From: Blautia sp.
GTDB lineage: Bacteria > Bacillota > Clostridia > Lachnospirales > Lachnospiraceae
Direction of reading: 5' to 3'
DNA: 60,353 nt
NCBI GenBank assembly: GCA_021772055.1
Contig: JAETNR010000024.1
Coordinates: forward strand, 1 to 60,353
Below the pieces are notes generated by a model. That model did no database searches. It saw only the letters and a program-made list of their open reading frames with translations, and was not told the origin of the DNA. Numbering within the stretch: position 1 is the first letter of the stretch; every line of letters starts with the position of its first letter. Positions 1-8,146 of this stretch are shown here, one piece after another. The position numbers were made by a program, and so were the translations under genes.

Positions 1-108
1 CCAGCTATTTTCGTACCAGATACAGAGAAATGTCCATCCGTTTGGCCCATTCTGCTGAGATATAAAGCTAAAAAATCCTTGAAAAATAAGGGAAAAAGAC
101 TTGACTAA

Positions 109-501
109 ATAGGGAGCGGTAATGATCGAAAGCTGACAGAACTCTTATCGGATCTGTTATTTGATACGATTAGTTTTCATGATTATGCGGAAAGCTTTTA
201 TCATGCATTTGTAACAGGGCTGCTCACCGGAGCCGGTTATATTGTGGAATCCAATTATGAGAACGGGCTGGGCAGGTCGGATATTGTGATCAAAGATCGC
301 AGGAATCGCCGCGCCGTGGTGATCGAAGCCAAGACTGCTGCATCGGAAGCGGCGATGGAGAAAGAATGTCTGGGGGCTTTGAAGCAGATTGAAAAAAATC
401 AGTATGCAAGAAAGATTGAGCGGAGCGGATTTAAAAAAGTAATCCGGTATGGAATTGCGTTTTATAAAAAAGAATGTCTGGTGAAGGCGGCAGAAGAATA
501 A
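109..501 (+). pseudogene. C-terminal remnant of a PD-(D/E)XK nuclease-domain protein
   Basis: The open frame begins right after a stop at 106-108 and has no good start codon or ribosome site; the first usable start is a GTG at 244. The translation carries the tail of the nuclease-like domain found at the C-terminus of AAA-ATPase-like proteins (PF08011/DUF1703 group): an SDIVI segment followed by VIEAK, which is the PD-(D/E)XK signature. About 130 codons remain of a family usually over 500 aa. Positions 1-108 are also open in this frame but not recognisable. I infer a decayed gene whose 5' part is lost. The family call is fairly secure; whether any product is made is unlikely. Confidence 0.6.
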
Positions 502-528
502 TCTTTTTGCAAAATTTCCAATCTCCTA

Positions 529-557
529 TTGAAATTAGCATCCTATAGAGTTATAAT
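529..557 (+). promoter_or_regulatory. Promoter of the FMN riboswitch/ribU transcript
   Basis: TTGAAA at 529-534 and a perfect TATAAT at 552-557 are separated by 17 bases, about 20 bases before the riboswitch begins. This is a textbook sigma-A promoter. Confidence 0.7.
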
Positions 558-578
558 GACAGACGAATAAAAGAAAAT

Positions 579-712
579 TCTTCGGGGCAGGGTGACTGAG
601 GTCTTGCTAAGACAGTCGGAATTCCCTACCGGCGGTATAGTCCGCGAGCCGCTTTGGCGGTTGATTTGGTGAAATTCCAAAACCGACAGTATAGTCTGGA
701 TGAGAGAAGAAC
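579..712 (+). ncRNA. FMN riboswitch (RFN element)
   Basis: The conserved RFN blocks appear in order: GGGGCAGGGTG near 584, AATTCCCTACCGGCGGT near 620, GCGAGCC near 644, TTGGTGAAATTCCAAAACC near 666-684 and GTCTGGATGAGAGAAGA near 694-710. This aptamer binds flavin mononucleotide. It lies between a sigma-A promoter and a strong terminator hairpin ahead of the riboflavin importer gene, so high FMN is expected to stop transcription of ribU. Confidence 0.95.
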
Positions 713-736
713 ACGCTTATTTCATACGTGCTCAAT

Positions 737-769
737 GCCCCGGGAAGATAATTTCCGGGGCTCTTTTTT
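737..769 (+). terminator. Riboswitch-controlled intrinsic terminator
   Basis: GCCCCGGGAA (737-746) pairs with TTCCGGGGC (753-761) and is followed by a run of T. It lies between the FMN aptamer and ribU, so it is the expression platform of the riboswitch. Confidence 0.85.
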
Positions 770-840
770 GCAAGCAGGAATTTTCTTTTACAGGCGGATA
801 TAGTCCGTAAAGAATATTTCTAAAAAAGGAGAGAGAAAGT

Positions 841-1476
841 ATGAGTGAACAGGTATTGAGAAATGGAAATGTAATGGAAAGAAGCCGCACCAGGTCGATC
901 ACGCAGATCGCCATGCTTGGAGCGGTTGCCGGTATTTTGATGAATCTGGAATTTCCCCTTCCCTTCCTGGCACCGTCTTTTTATCAGCTGGACTTCTCGG
1001 AAGTTCCGGTCCTTCTGGCTTCTTTTGCCATGGGACCTGTGGCCGGCGTGCTGACAGAACTGGTAAAAATCCTGGTGCATCTGGTAACCAAAGGGACAAT
1101 AACAGCAGGCGTAGGTGATCTTGCCAATTTTATCTTCGGATGCGCCTTTGTTGTTCCGGCAGGGATGATCTACCGCTTCCATAATGTGAAAAGCAGAAAA
1201 CATGCCGTTGTGGGAATGGCAGTCGGTACAGTGCTGACTTCTGTTGTCGCATGTTTTATCAATGCATTTTTCCTTTTGCCTGCATACGGAAAAGCATTCA
1301 ATATGCCGGTGGAAGCATTCATTGAGATGGGAACTGCAGTGCACAGTTCCGTCCATAACCTGTTGGGATTTGCAGCACTGATCATTTTGCCGTTTAACCT
1401 TTTTAAATTTACCCTTACTTCCCTGATCGTGTTCCTGATCTATAAGAGAATACGCGTGGTATTAAAGGGAGACTGA
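841..1476 (+). CDS. ribU: Riboflavin ECF transporter substrate-binding subunit RibU
   Basis: A 211-aa membrane protein with about six hydrophobic segments after a short polar N-terminus that includes TRSITQIAML. It is the S component that binds riboflavin in the membrane and works with a shared ECF energising module (EcfA, EcfA', EcfT) encoded elsewhere. Assignment rests on the family-typical sequence (LEFPLPFLAPSFYQLDFSEV, the segment ending in DFSEVP) and on its position directly behind an FMN riboswitch. The start ATG follows AAAGGAGAGAG. The gene is monocistronic, closed by a hairpin at 1507. Length is normal for RibU. Confidence 0.93.
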   Translation: MSEQVLRNGNVMERSRTRSITQIAMLGAVAGILMNLEFPLPFLAPSFYQLDFSEVPVLLASFAMGPVAGVLTELVKILVHLVTKGTITAGVGDLANFIFGCAFVVPAGMIYRFHNVKSRKHAVVGMAVGTVLTSVVACFINAFFLLPAYGKAFNMPVEAFIEMGTAVHSSVHNLLGFAALIILPFNLFKFTLTSLIVFLIYKRIRVVLKGD

Positions 1477-1506
1477 TTGTCAGGAAAATTTTAAATATGT
1501 TGTGAG

Positions 1507-1554
1507 AATACGCTCTGTTTTATTCTGAGGAATGATGCAGAGCGTATTTTTTTA
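1507..1554 (+). terminator. Intrinsic terminator after ribU
   Basis: AATACGCTCTG (1507-1517) and CAGAGCGTATT (1538-1548) form a perfect 11-bp stem followed by T residues. Confidence 0.9.
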
Positions 1555-1843
1555 TACGGGAAACTTTTCTGTACTATCTGGAAATGTAACACTGCTTGAT
1601 TCCTATCAATGAATTATTGTAAATCTTCTGTTATTTTGGAATTAGATGCTTTATAATATGGATAAGCAAGAAAAATGATAGCAGGCAAATAGAAGATATA
1701 TAGAAAGATGGGAGGGAACAGTAACGAATAATGCAGGAAAAATATAAAAAAGATGCCATATGTCCTTTCTTAATGAGTGATTTTGGGTTATTCTATAAAA
1801 AGAAGAATAAAATGTTTGTAAGAATAAGAAAAGGATGGGGGAT
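1555..1843. other. Intergenic stretch before deoB
   Basis: AT-rich sequence with no gene I can support. A TATAAT-like box lies near 1652 without a good -35 partner. The deoB promoter is presumably here but I cannot place it. Confidence 0.4.
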
Positions 1844-3034
1844 ATGATGAAGTATAAAAGAATTTTTACCATTGTAATTGATTCATTTGGAATCGGTGCT
1901 ATGCCCAATGCAGCAGAATATGATGATGAAGGGTGCGATACCTGCGGGCATATTGACCAGGCGGTTTCGGAATTTCGTATTCCTAATCTTGTAAAACTCG
2001 GGCTTGGAAGACTGCATCCGCTCACTCATGCAGGGAATGCGGAGGAGATTCTGGGCTATCAGGCAAGGCTTCTGGAGGCAAGTGTGGGGAAGGATACCAT
2101 GACCGGACACTGGGAGTTGATGGGACTTCATATTACAAAGCCTTTTAAGACTTTTACAGAAACAGGTTTTCCGAAAGAACTGATGGATGAGCTTTCCAGA
2201 AGGACTGGAAGAACCATTATTGGGAATAAAAGTGCCAGCGGGACGGAAATCCTGGAGGAGCTGGCGGAAGAGGAAATTGCCACAGGCCATATGATCGTCT
2301 ATACTTCTGCGGATTCCGTACTGCAGATCTGTGGGAATGAGGAGACCTTCGGCCTTGAGGAACTGTATCGGTGCTGCGAAATTGCCAGGGAAATCACCAT
2401 GAAGGACGAATGGAAGGTGGGCAGAGTCATTGCCCGTCCATATGTGGGAAAGAAGCGTGGGGAGTTCCGTCGGACCTCCAACCGTCACGACTATGCGTTA
2501 AAACCGGATGGAAAAACAGCCCTGGATGCTTTAAAAGCAGGCGGGTATGAAGTTGTCAGCGTAGGAAAAATCAAGGATATTTTTGACGGAGAGGGAATTA
2601 CCAGGGCATACAAATCCAAAAGCAGTGTCCATGGCATGGAACAGACTATTGAGAGACAGGAAGAGGATTTCTGTGGACTTGTATTTACCAATCTGGTTGA
2701 TTTTGATGCGCTATGGGGACACAGGCGGGATACTTTGGGATATGCCCGGGAGCTTGAAAAGTTCGATGAAAAGCTGGGAGTGTTCCTTTCCAACATGAGA
2801 GAGGATGATCTTCTCATGGTCACGGCAGACCATGGAAATGACCCCACTTTTAAGGGAACAGACCATACGAAGGAAATGGTGCCGCTTTTGATGTATTCTC
2901 CATCCATGAAGGAGGGCAGGGTGCTGAAAGACCAGGATACCTTCGCAGTTGTGGGAGCTACTATTGCGGATAATTTCCAGGTGGAAATGCCACAGGGAAC
3001 CATCGGAAGTTCACTGCTGGATGAATTGAAATAA
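1844..3034 (+). CDS. deoB: Phosphopentomutase
   Basis: DeoB interconverts ribose-1-phosphate/deoxyribose-1-phosphate and the 5-phosphates, linking nucleoside salvage to central metabolism in the cytoplasm. The protein (about 396 aa, normal length) has the alkaline-phosphatase-fold metal motifs: [12 protein letters not shown] near the N-terminus, [10 protein letters not shown], and near the C-terminus [18 protein letters not shown], whose Asp and His residues bind two Mn ions. A frame start also exists at 1835, but the ATG at 1844 (or 1847) is better spaced after AAGGATGGGGG. No nucleoside phosphorylase or deoC is adjacent; the gene stands alone between terminators. Confidence 0.96.
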   Translation: MMKYKRIFTIVIDSFGIGAMPNAAEYDDEGCDTCGHIDQAVSEFRIPNLVKLGLGRLHPLTHAGNAEEILGYQARLLEASVGKDTMTGHWELMGLHITKPFKTFTETGFPKELMDELSRRTGRTIIGNKSASGTEILEELAEEEIATGHMIVYTSADSVLQICGNEETFGLEELYRCCEIAREITMKDEWKVGRVIARPYVGKKRGEFRRTSNRHDYALKPDGKTALDALKAGGYEVVSVGKIKDIFDGEGITRAYKSKSSVHGMEQTIERQEEDFCGLVFTNLVDFDALWGHRRDTLGYARELEKFDEKLGVFLSNMREDDLLMVTADHGNDPTFKGTDHTKEMVPLLMYSPSMKEGRVLKDQDTFAVVGATIADNFQVEMPQGTIGSSLLDELK

Positions 3035-3046
3035 GGCAGCGGAACG

Positions 3047-3088
3047 GAAGAACCGGACAGTGAAAGACAACTGCCGGTTCTTCTTTTT
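3047..3088 (+). terminator. Intrinsic terminator after deoB
   Basis: GAAGAACCGG (from 3047) pairs with CCGGTTCTTC (to 3083), followed by TTTTTC. Confidence 0.88.
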
Positions 3089-3183
3089 CACTGCGGTTTT
3101 TTTGTGCTGAAACGCCATATATTTCCGGCTGCAGACTATGATACGTGCAGCCGGGAACCAGCGGACTGTGCAGGATTACGATA

Positions 3184-3448
3184 TTAAAAACAGTTGTAAT
3201 TTTCAGCGTGCCAATCCAGTTCATTTGCCAGATTTTCAGCGGTGTTATTTTGAAGCTTAACCCCCAACAGTTCATTCACAGGCACTTCCAACAAATCAGC
3301 AATACTGATTCAGGACATCCGCATCCGGAACGGATAAGCCTTTTTCCCACTTTGAAACGGTCTGCCTGATCACATGCAGTTTTACTGCCATTTCTTCCTG
3401 ACGGATTCCTTTTGCTTTTCTGGCATTTTTCATATTTTCATTTATCAT
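3184..3448 (-). pseudogene. Frameshifted XRE-family helix-turn-helix regulator
   Basis: Read on the minus strand from an ATG at 3448 (AAAGGATGG upstream), the product has a classic XRE HTH: NARKAKGIRQEEMAVKL, then RQTVSKWEKGLSVPDADVL. Right after this the frame meets a stop (NQYC*). Shifting the frame restores the family consensus IADLLEVPVNELLG and runs to a TAA at 3184-3186. One frameshift near residue 51 therefore breaks the gene. Even if joined it would be only about 88 aa, a bare HTH domain without a sensor domain. It could be a real sequence lesion or a sequencing error. Confidence 0.7.
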
Positions 3449-3504
3449 TTTTTGCACCATCCTTTCGCCGCCATTATAGCTGATATTCTATTCTGAAGAC
3501 AAGC

Positions 3505-3790
3505 AACGAAAATTAACATGGGAAATTATCTGAAATTGTGGAATCCAATATAAGCTCCAAAAGATGAAAAAAAATTTTGACAAAACGAAAGTGAAAAAAG
3601 GATAAAACAAAAACGAAAGTAAACGAAAACGCTGAGAAATACGGAGATTCCTGCAGAATGAAATTTAATTCGAAATTCAAAAACGAAAGTGATAAGGTTT
3701 CGAATTGGACATAATGCATAGAATAGCAGACGAAAAATGACAAAAAATTAGTAAAAATCACTTGACAAACGAAAGAAAATGAAATAATAT
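3505..3790 (+). promoter_or_regulatory. Promoter with a multi-copy CGAAA operator array
   Basis: TTGACA (3762-3767), 17-base spacer and TAATAT (3785-3790) form a strong promoter ahead of the DeoR operon. Upstream and inside it are at least eight CGAAA units on the same strand, starting at 3507, 3586, 3614, 3624, 3671, 3684, 3731 and 3770, several of them as ACGAAAGT. The last one lies in the promoter spacer. DeoR-family repressors (AgaR- and GlpR-like) are known to bind repeated TTTCG/CGAAA sites, so this is probably the operator of the regulator encoded just downstream. Confidence 0.75.
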
Positions 3791-3863
3791 GCAATTAAAC
3801 AAAATTAAAAGAAAACAAATGAAAGACAATAAAAGGCCAATTTATTGTCAGGGGAAAATAAAC

Positions 3864-4628
3864 ATGTTTATTGAAGAAAGAAAAGAAAAAATCTTAAATT
3901 TTGTTGAGAGGAACACTTCAGTTACAGTACGGGAGCTTTGTGATATTTTCCAGGTTTCCGAAGTTACGATCCGCAAAGACTTAAAAGAATTGGGAAATGA
4001 AGGGCTGCTGATCCGGACTCATGGGGGAGCAGTGAAGCTAAAAGAGACTGCATTCGAGCAGAATCAGACGGACAAGGGGAAGGAGCGAATTCAGGAAAAA
4101 CACAGAATTGCCAAGTTGGCATATCAGGAGATTCATGATTCCGAAACGATCATACTGGATGCAGGGACGACCACGCAGGAGCTTGCAAAGATTATAAAAA
4201 AAGGCGAGAAAAAGCTGACCGTGATTACCAATGCACTGAACATTGCAAATGAATTACTGGAAAGTTCAAACGTAGAAGTGATTGTTGCAGGGGGATATTT
4301 AAGAAAAAATATTTTATCCTGCGTGGGGGCTTTTACAGAGGATATTTTCGGTAATCTGATTGCGGACAGAGTTTTTCTTGGGATTAATAATATCAGCGTG
4401 GAATACGGACTGACAACACCCAATATGCAGGAGTGCAAGGTAAAGCAGACCATGCTTCAGGCTGCCAGAAAAAAGTACCTGTTGGTGGACAGCAGTAAAT
4501 TCAAAACAAATTCTTTATATCGGATATGCTGGTTTAAGGATTTTAACATGATCATCACAGATGATGGAATTGACAAATCCTATGCAGCCAGAATATACGA
4601 AAAAGGCGGAAATATTACAATCAGTTAA
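3864..4628 (+). CDS. DeoR-family transcriptional regulator of the sugar/DhaK operon
   Basis: A 254-aa protein: an N-terminal DeoR winged helix (MFIEERKEKIL, then VSEVTIRKDLKELGNEGLL and RTHGGAV) and a C-terminal DeoRC sugar-phosphate sensing domain (LDAGTTTQELAK, VITNALNIANEL, ADRVFLGI). The frame stays open up to 3789, but that start overlaps the -10 box; the ATG at 3864 behind CAGGGGAAAATAAAC matches the family N-terminus. It is the first gene of the operon and is followed after 28 bases by the binding protein. Expected role: a repressor released by a phosphorylated intermediate of the pathway, acting on the CGAAA sites upstream (autoregulation). The ligand is unknown. Confidence 0.9.
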   Translation: MFIEERKEKILNFVERNTSVTVRELCDIFQVSEVTIRKDLKELGNEGLLIRTHGGAVKLKETAFEQNQTDKGKERIQEKHRIAKLAYQEIHDSETIILDAGTTTQELAKIIKKGEKKLTVITNALNIANELLESSNVEVIVAGGYLRKNILSCVGAFTEDIFGNLIADRVFLGINNISVEYGLTTPNMQECKVKQTMLQAARKKYLLVDSSKFKTNSLYRICWFKDFNMIITDDGIDKSYAARIYEKGGNITIS

Positions 4629-4656
4629 TCAAAAACAAACATCTAGGAGGAGAAGG

Positions 4657-5616
4657 ATGAAATTCAAAAAAGTATTATCAGGGGCAATGACATTTGCATT
4701 AGCAGCAGCTATGCTGACAGGATTTGGCGGCAGCACCGCAGTGATGGCGGCAGAAAATACAGAGGAAGCAGACCTTTCTGATATCACCATTGGCATTTCT
4801 ATTTTTACCAGAACCCATGTATTCTATAATCGCGTAGAAGAAGCAATGCAGCAGAAATGTGATGAACTGGGAGTGGAGGCTATCTTCATGGATGCTGATA
4901 CAGACAGCGAAAAACAGTTATCTCAGGTACAGGATTTTATTACCCAGGAAGTGGACGCTATTGTAATCTGTCCGGTTTCTACTGCAGGAAGCAAACGTTG
5001 CCTGGAACTGGCAGATGAAGCAGGAATCCCGCTTCTGACTGCCTTTACAAAATCAGATGCAGAGTCCCTCTGCCATCTTGGAACCGACGAAAATGTAGGC
5101 GGCAAACTTGCAGGCGAATTTATCGAAAAAACACTTCCGGATGGTGGACAACTTGCAATCATTACTTATGATGATGTGGAAAACTGTGTATTAAGAGCAG
5201 AAGGCTGTAAAGAATATCTGACTGAAAAATGCCCGGATATCGAAGTGGTTGATGAACAGAATTATCAGGGTGATGCAGAAAAAGCGTCTGCTATTACCCA
5301 GGACTTCCTTTTAAAATACCCGGATCTGGATATGATTTTTGCAGTTGGCGATCCTGCTGCAATGAGTGCTTACACTATCATCAACGGCGCAGGAAAAGAA
5401 ATCAAGGTATTGGGCTATGACGGAAACCCGGAAGCAATCAATGAGATCGCTAAGGGCGGCAACTGGGTAGCAGATATTGCACAGGATCCGGAAGGAATTG
5501 GCGCAGCTATGATCGAATGTGCAGTAAAGGCGCTGAAGGGCGAAGAAATTCCGAAGGAAAATTATATTGAACCATATGTGATCGATGGAGAAAATGTAGA
5601 GCAGTATTTAGACTAA
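4657..5616 (+). CDS. Sugar ABC transporter substrate-binding protein (RbsB type)
   Basis: A 319-aa extracellular receptor with a periplasmic-binding-protein type 1 (ribose/galactose) fold: TIGISIFTRTHVFYNRVEEA, DADTDSEKQLSQVQDFI, VDAIVICPVS, VLGYDGNPEAINEIAKG. The signal peptide ends in LTGFGGSTAVMAAEN. The spot where Gram-positive binding proteins normally have a lipobox cysteine (LTGC) reads LTGF, so the likely processing is by signal peptidase I after the AVMA/A region, giving a secreted rather than lipid-anchored form. The start at 4657 follows TAGGAGGAG; the frame extends upstream into the deoR-like gene but that is not used. Substrate unknown; its partners are the next two genes. Confidence 0.88.
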   Translation: MKFKKVLSGAMTFALAAAMLTGFGGSTAVMAAENTEEADLSDITIGISIFTRTHVFYNRVEEAMQQKCDELGVEAIFMDADTDSEKQLSQVQDFITQEVDAIVICPVSTAGSKRCLELADEAGIPLLTAFTKSDAESLCHLGTDENVGGKLAGEFIEKTLPDGGQLAIITYDDVENCVLRAEGCKEYLTEKCPDIEVVDEQNYQGDAEKASAITQDFLLKYPDLDMIFAVGDPAAMSAYTIINGAGKEIKVLGYDGNPEAINEIAKGGNWVADIAQDPEGIGAAMIECAVKALKGEEIPKENYIEPYVIDGENVEQYLD

Positions 5617-5623
5617 ATACATA

Positions 5624-5650
5624 AGGAGCTGCTTAAAATAAGCAGCTCCT
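5624..5650 (+). terminator. Intercistronic stem-loop after the binding-protein gene
   Basis: AGGAGCTGCTTA (5624-5635) and TAAGCAGCTCCT (5639-5650) form a perfect 12-bp stem with a 3-base loop. It has no long T run, so it probably stabilises the upstream mRNA or attenuates, giving more binding protein than transporter core. Confidence 0.75.
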
Positions 5651-5671
5651 GCTTATTAACGGGGTGTTATT

Positions 5672-7162
5672 ATGAAACCGATCATTAGCATGAAAAATAT
5701 TGAAAAAGAATTTCCGGGAGTAAAGGCACTGGCAAATGTCAGTATTGATTTTTATCCGGGAGAAGTTCACGCGCTTTTGGGGGAAAATGGTGCCGGAAAA
5801 TCCACACTGATCAAGATTATCAGCGGTGTATATCAAAAAGACAGAGGAGAAATGACCTTTGAGGGGGAAGAATGCAGATTTTCCAATGCGAGGCAGGCTT
5901 TGAAGGCAGGAATCAGTGTGATCCATCGGGAACTGAGTATTGTACCGGATCTGACTGTAGGAGAAAATATTTATCTGGGTCGTGAAATTAGAAAATATGG
6001 AAAGTTCCTGGATAAAAAGGAAATGAACCGCCATGTGGGAGAGATTCTGGAATCTCTGGATATGAAAATAAAGCCTACGGACAGGATGAGTGCTTTAAGT
6101 ACTGCACAAAAGCAGATGGTAGAGATCGCAAGGGCCGTTTCCCAGAATGCAAAGGTGGTCATTATGGATGAACCAACCTCTTCTATTTCGGATTATGAGG
6201 TAGAAGCATTGTTTAAAGTGATCCATAAACTGAAGAAGGAAAAGGTCGCAATTATTTATATCTCGCACAGGCTGAAAGAACTGTTTGAAATCGGAGATAA
6301 GGTTTCGATTCTGCGGGATGGACATTATATGAAAACATTAAATATCAGTGAGACGAACGAAGAAGAGCTGGTTTCCCTGATGGTAGGAAGAGAAATCAAA
6401 ACCTTTCTGGAAAGGGAAGAAATCAAAGAACGAAAAGAAGTTTTATCCTTAAAAAAGGTGTCAAGAGAAAAATCGTATCAGGATATTTCCCTCTCTGTAA
6501 AAGAGGGAGAAATCGTGGGAATCGCAGGCCTGATAGGAGCGGGAAGAACAGAAGTTTTACGGGGGATTTTCGGTATGGAACCCTTTGAAGAGGGGAAAAT
6601 GGAGCTTTATGGTGAGACTGTCAGAATGAACAATCCGAGACAGGCGATCAAAGCCGGAATCGGGCTGGTGCCGGAGGATCGGCGCAGTCAGGGCCTGATG
6701 CTTAAGAAGAGTGTAGAAGATAATATTACACTTCCAAGTTTAAAGGAAAATTCGAAAAAAGGATTTATAGATTTTGCATGGGAGGCAGGCAGTAGCAAAG
6801 AATATGTGGAAAAACTGTCTATAAAAACGCCTGATATTTCTACAAAAACAGGAAACCTAAGTGGAGGAAACCAGCAGAAGATCGTGATTGCAAAATGGCT
6901 TCTTGCAGGAACAAAAATTCTGCTTTTGGATGAGCCTACAAGGGGAATCGATGTGGGAGCGAAATTCGAGATTTATCAGCTTATGGAAGAATTTACCAGA
7001 TCGGGAGGCTGTATCCTGGTAGTTTCCTCAGAGCTTCCGGAATTAATTGGAATCTGTGACAGAATCTATGTAATGTGTGAAGGAAAAATAACGGGATGTC
7101 TGGATAACAAAGACCTGACAGAGACTGCAATCATGCGTCTGGCAAGTACGAATGAAAATTAG
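5672..7162 (+). CDS. Sugar ABC transporter ATP-binding protein (RbsA type)
   Basis: A 496-aa protein with two fused nucleotide-binding domains, the usual length for RbsA/MglA. The N-terminal half has Walker A GENGAGKST, the signature region LSTAQKQMVEIARA and Walker B VVIMDEPTSS. The C-terminal half has the typically degenerate Walker A GLIGAGRTE, the signature LSGGNQQK and ILLLDEPTRGIDVGAK. It powers the CUT2-family importer made with the preceding binding protein and the following permease. It begins 55 bases after the binding-protein gene, beyond the stem-loop. Confidence 0.94.
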   Translation: MKPIISMKNIEKEFPGVKALANVSIDFYPGEVHALLGENGAGKSTLIKIISGVYQKDRGEMTFEGEECRFSNARQALKAGISVIHRELSIVPDLTVGENIYLGREIRKYGKFLDKKEMNRHVGEILESLDMKIKPTDRMSALSTAQKQMVEIARAVSQNAKVVIMDEPTSSISDYEVEALFKVIHKLKKEKVAIIYISHRLKELFEIGDKVSILRDGHYMKTLNISETNEEELVSLMVGREIKTFLEREEIKERKEVLSLKKVSREKSYQDISLSVKEGEIVGIAGLIGAGRTEVLRGIFGMEPFEEGKMELYGETVRMNNPRQAIKAGIGLVPEDRRSQGLMLKKSVEDNITLPSLKENSKKGFIDFAWEAGSSKEYVEKLSIKTPDISTKTGNLSGGNQQKIVIAKWLLAGTKILLLDEPTRGIDVGAKFEIYQLMEEFTRSGGCILVVSSELPELIGICDRIYVMCEGKITGCLDNKDLTETAIMRLASTNEN

Positions 7163-7172
7163 AGGTGGGACA

Positions 7173-8135
7173 ATGGGTGCAAGATTTGACTTAAAGAATT
7201 TTTTGAAAAAATATGCGTTGATTCTTTTTTTGATCGTGATGTGTGCCGTGATCATTATTGTGGAACCGCGATTTCTGACGGTTGCAAACTTTATTAATGT
7301 GCTGATACAGGTGTCTATCAATGCTTTTATCGCAACAGGGATGACCTTTGTGCTTTTAACGGGCGGCATTGATCTTTCTGTAGGACCGATTTGTGCGCTG
7401 ACCGGAATTCTGGGAGCTCTTTTGATGAAATCACTGCCTTCCATGAATGTGGGATTTACCCTCTTGATCGGAATTCTTCTGTCAGTGGTGATGGCAGTTG
7501 TGGCAGGGGGAATCACTTCCATTATCATCTGCAGATTTAAAGTGGCTCCTTTTATTGCAACGCTGGCGATGCTGAATATTGCCAGAGGCGTATGCTATCT
7601 TCTGACTAACAGTAAACCGGTTTATGAGCTGCCGGACAGCCTTGTGTGGATTGGACAGGGTTATGTGGGGCCGATTCCTTTCATTGTCATTCTCACGGTG
7701 GTAGTACTGGTACTTGCTTACATTATTTTGAGCAAGACGGTGTACGGAAAATATGTTTACGCAGTGGGAAGCAGCGAAGAGGTGGCGAAGCTGAATGGAA
7801 TCAATGTGGCTGGAATTAAAACTTCCGTATATATGATAAGCGCCGGTTTATCTGCATTTGCAGGAATCTGTCTTTGTGCGAAAATCGGAACCGGCCAGCC
7901 CGGAGCCGCGGAAGGTTATGAGCTGAATGCAATTGCAGCGGCTGTTATGGGCGGCATCAGCCTTACAGGCGGAAGCGGAAAGATCTCCAACACGATCATC
8001 GGTATTATCGCTATCGGAATTATCAATAACGGGCTGAGCCTGATGCAGGTAAATTCCTACTGGCAGAAAGTTGCTATGGGTGTTATTATTGCATTTGCCG
8101 CTATTATGGGCCGATTGAAAGTGAAGGAAGAGTAG
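7173..8135 (+). CDS. Sugar ABC transporter permease (RbsC type)
   Basis: A 320-aa polytopic membrane protein of the branched-chain/ribose permease family: TGMTFVLLTGGIDLSVGPI, GGITSIIICRFKVAPFIATL, GAAEGYELNAIAAAVMGG. About eight to ten membrane segments. ATG 7152 is possible and overlaps the ATPase gene, but ATG 7173 follows GAGGTGGGACA and is preferred. It probably works as a homodimer with the upstream ATPase. The substrate is set by the operon: a sugar or polyol handled by the downstream kinase and aldolase genes. Confidence 0.92.
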   Translation: MGARFDLKNFLKKYALILFLIVMCAVIIIVEPRFLTVANFINVLIQVSINAFIATGMTFVLLTGGIDLSVGPICALTGILGALLMKSLPSMNVGFTLLIGILLSVVMAVVAGGITSIIICRFKVAPFIATLAMLNIARGVCYLLTNSKPVYELPDSLVWIGQGYVGPIPFIVILTVVVLVLAYIILSKTVYGKYVYAVGSSEEVAKLNGINVAGIKTSVYMISAGLSAFAGICLCAKIGTGQPGAAEGYELNAIAAAVMGGISLTGGSGKISNTIIGIIAIGIINNGLSLMQVNSYWQKVAMGVIIAFAAIMGRLKVKEE

Positions 8136-8146
8136 GAGTAAAAGAT

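Noticed and set aside
820..1356. Antisense open frame over ribU
   Set aside because: It is a shadow of the real gene with no ribosome site or recognisable domain; the same applies to the long antisense frames over deoB, iolD and the PfkB/aldolase genes.
3505..3775. CRISPR-like array from the CGAAA repeats
   Set aside because: Repeat units are only 5-8 bases, spacings are irregular and there are no cas genes; operator sites fit better.
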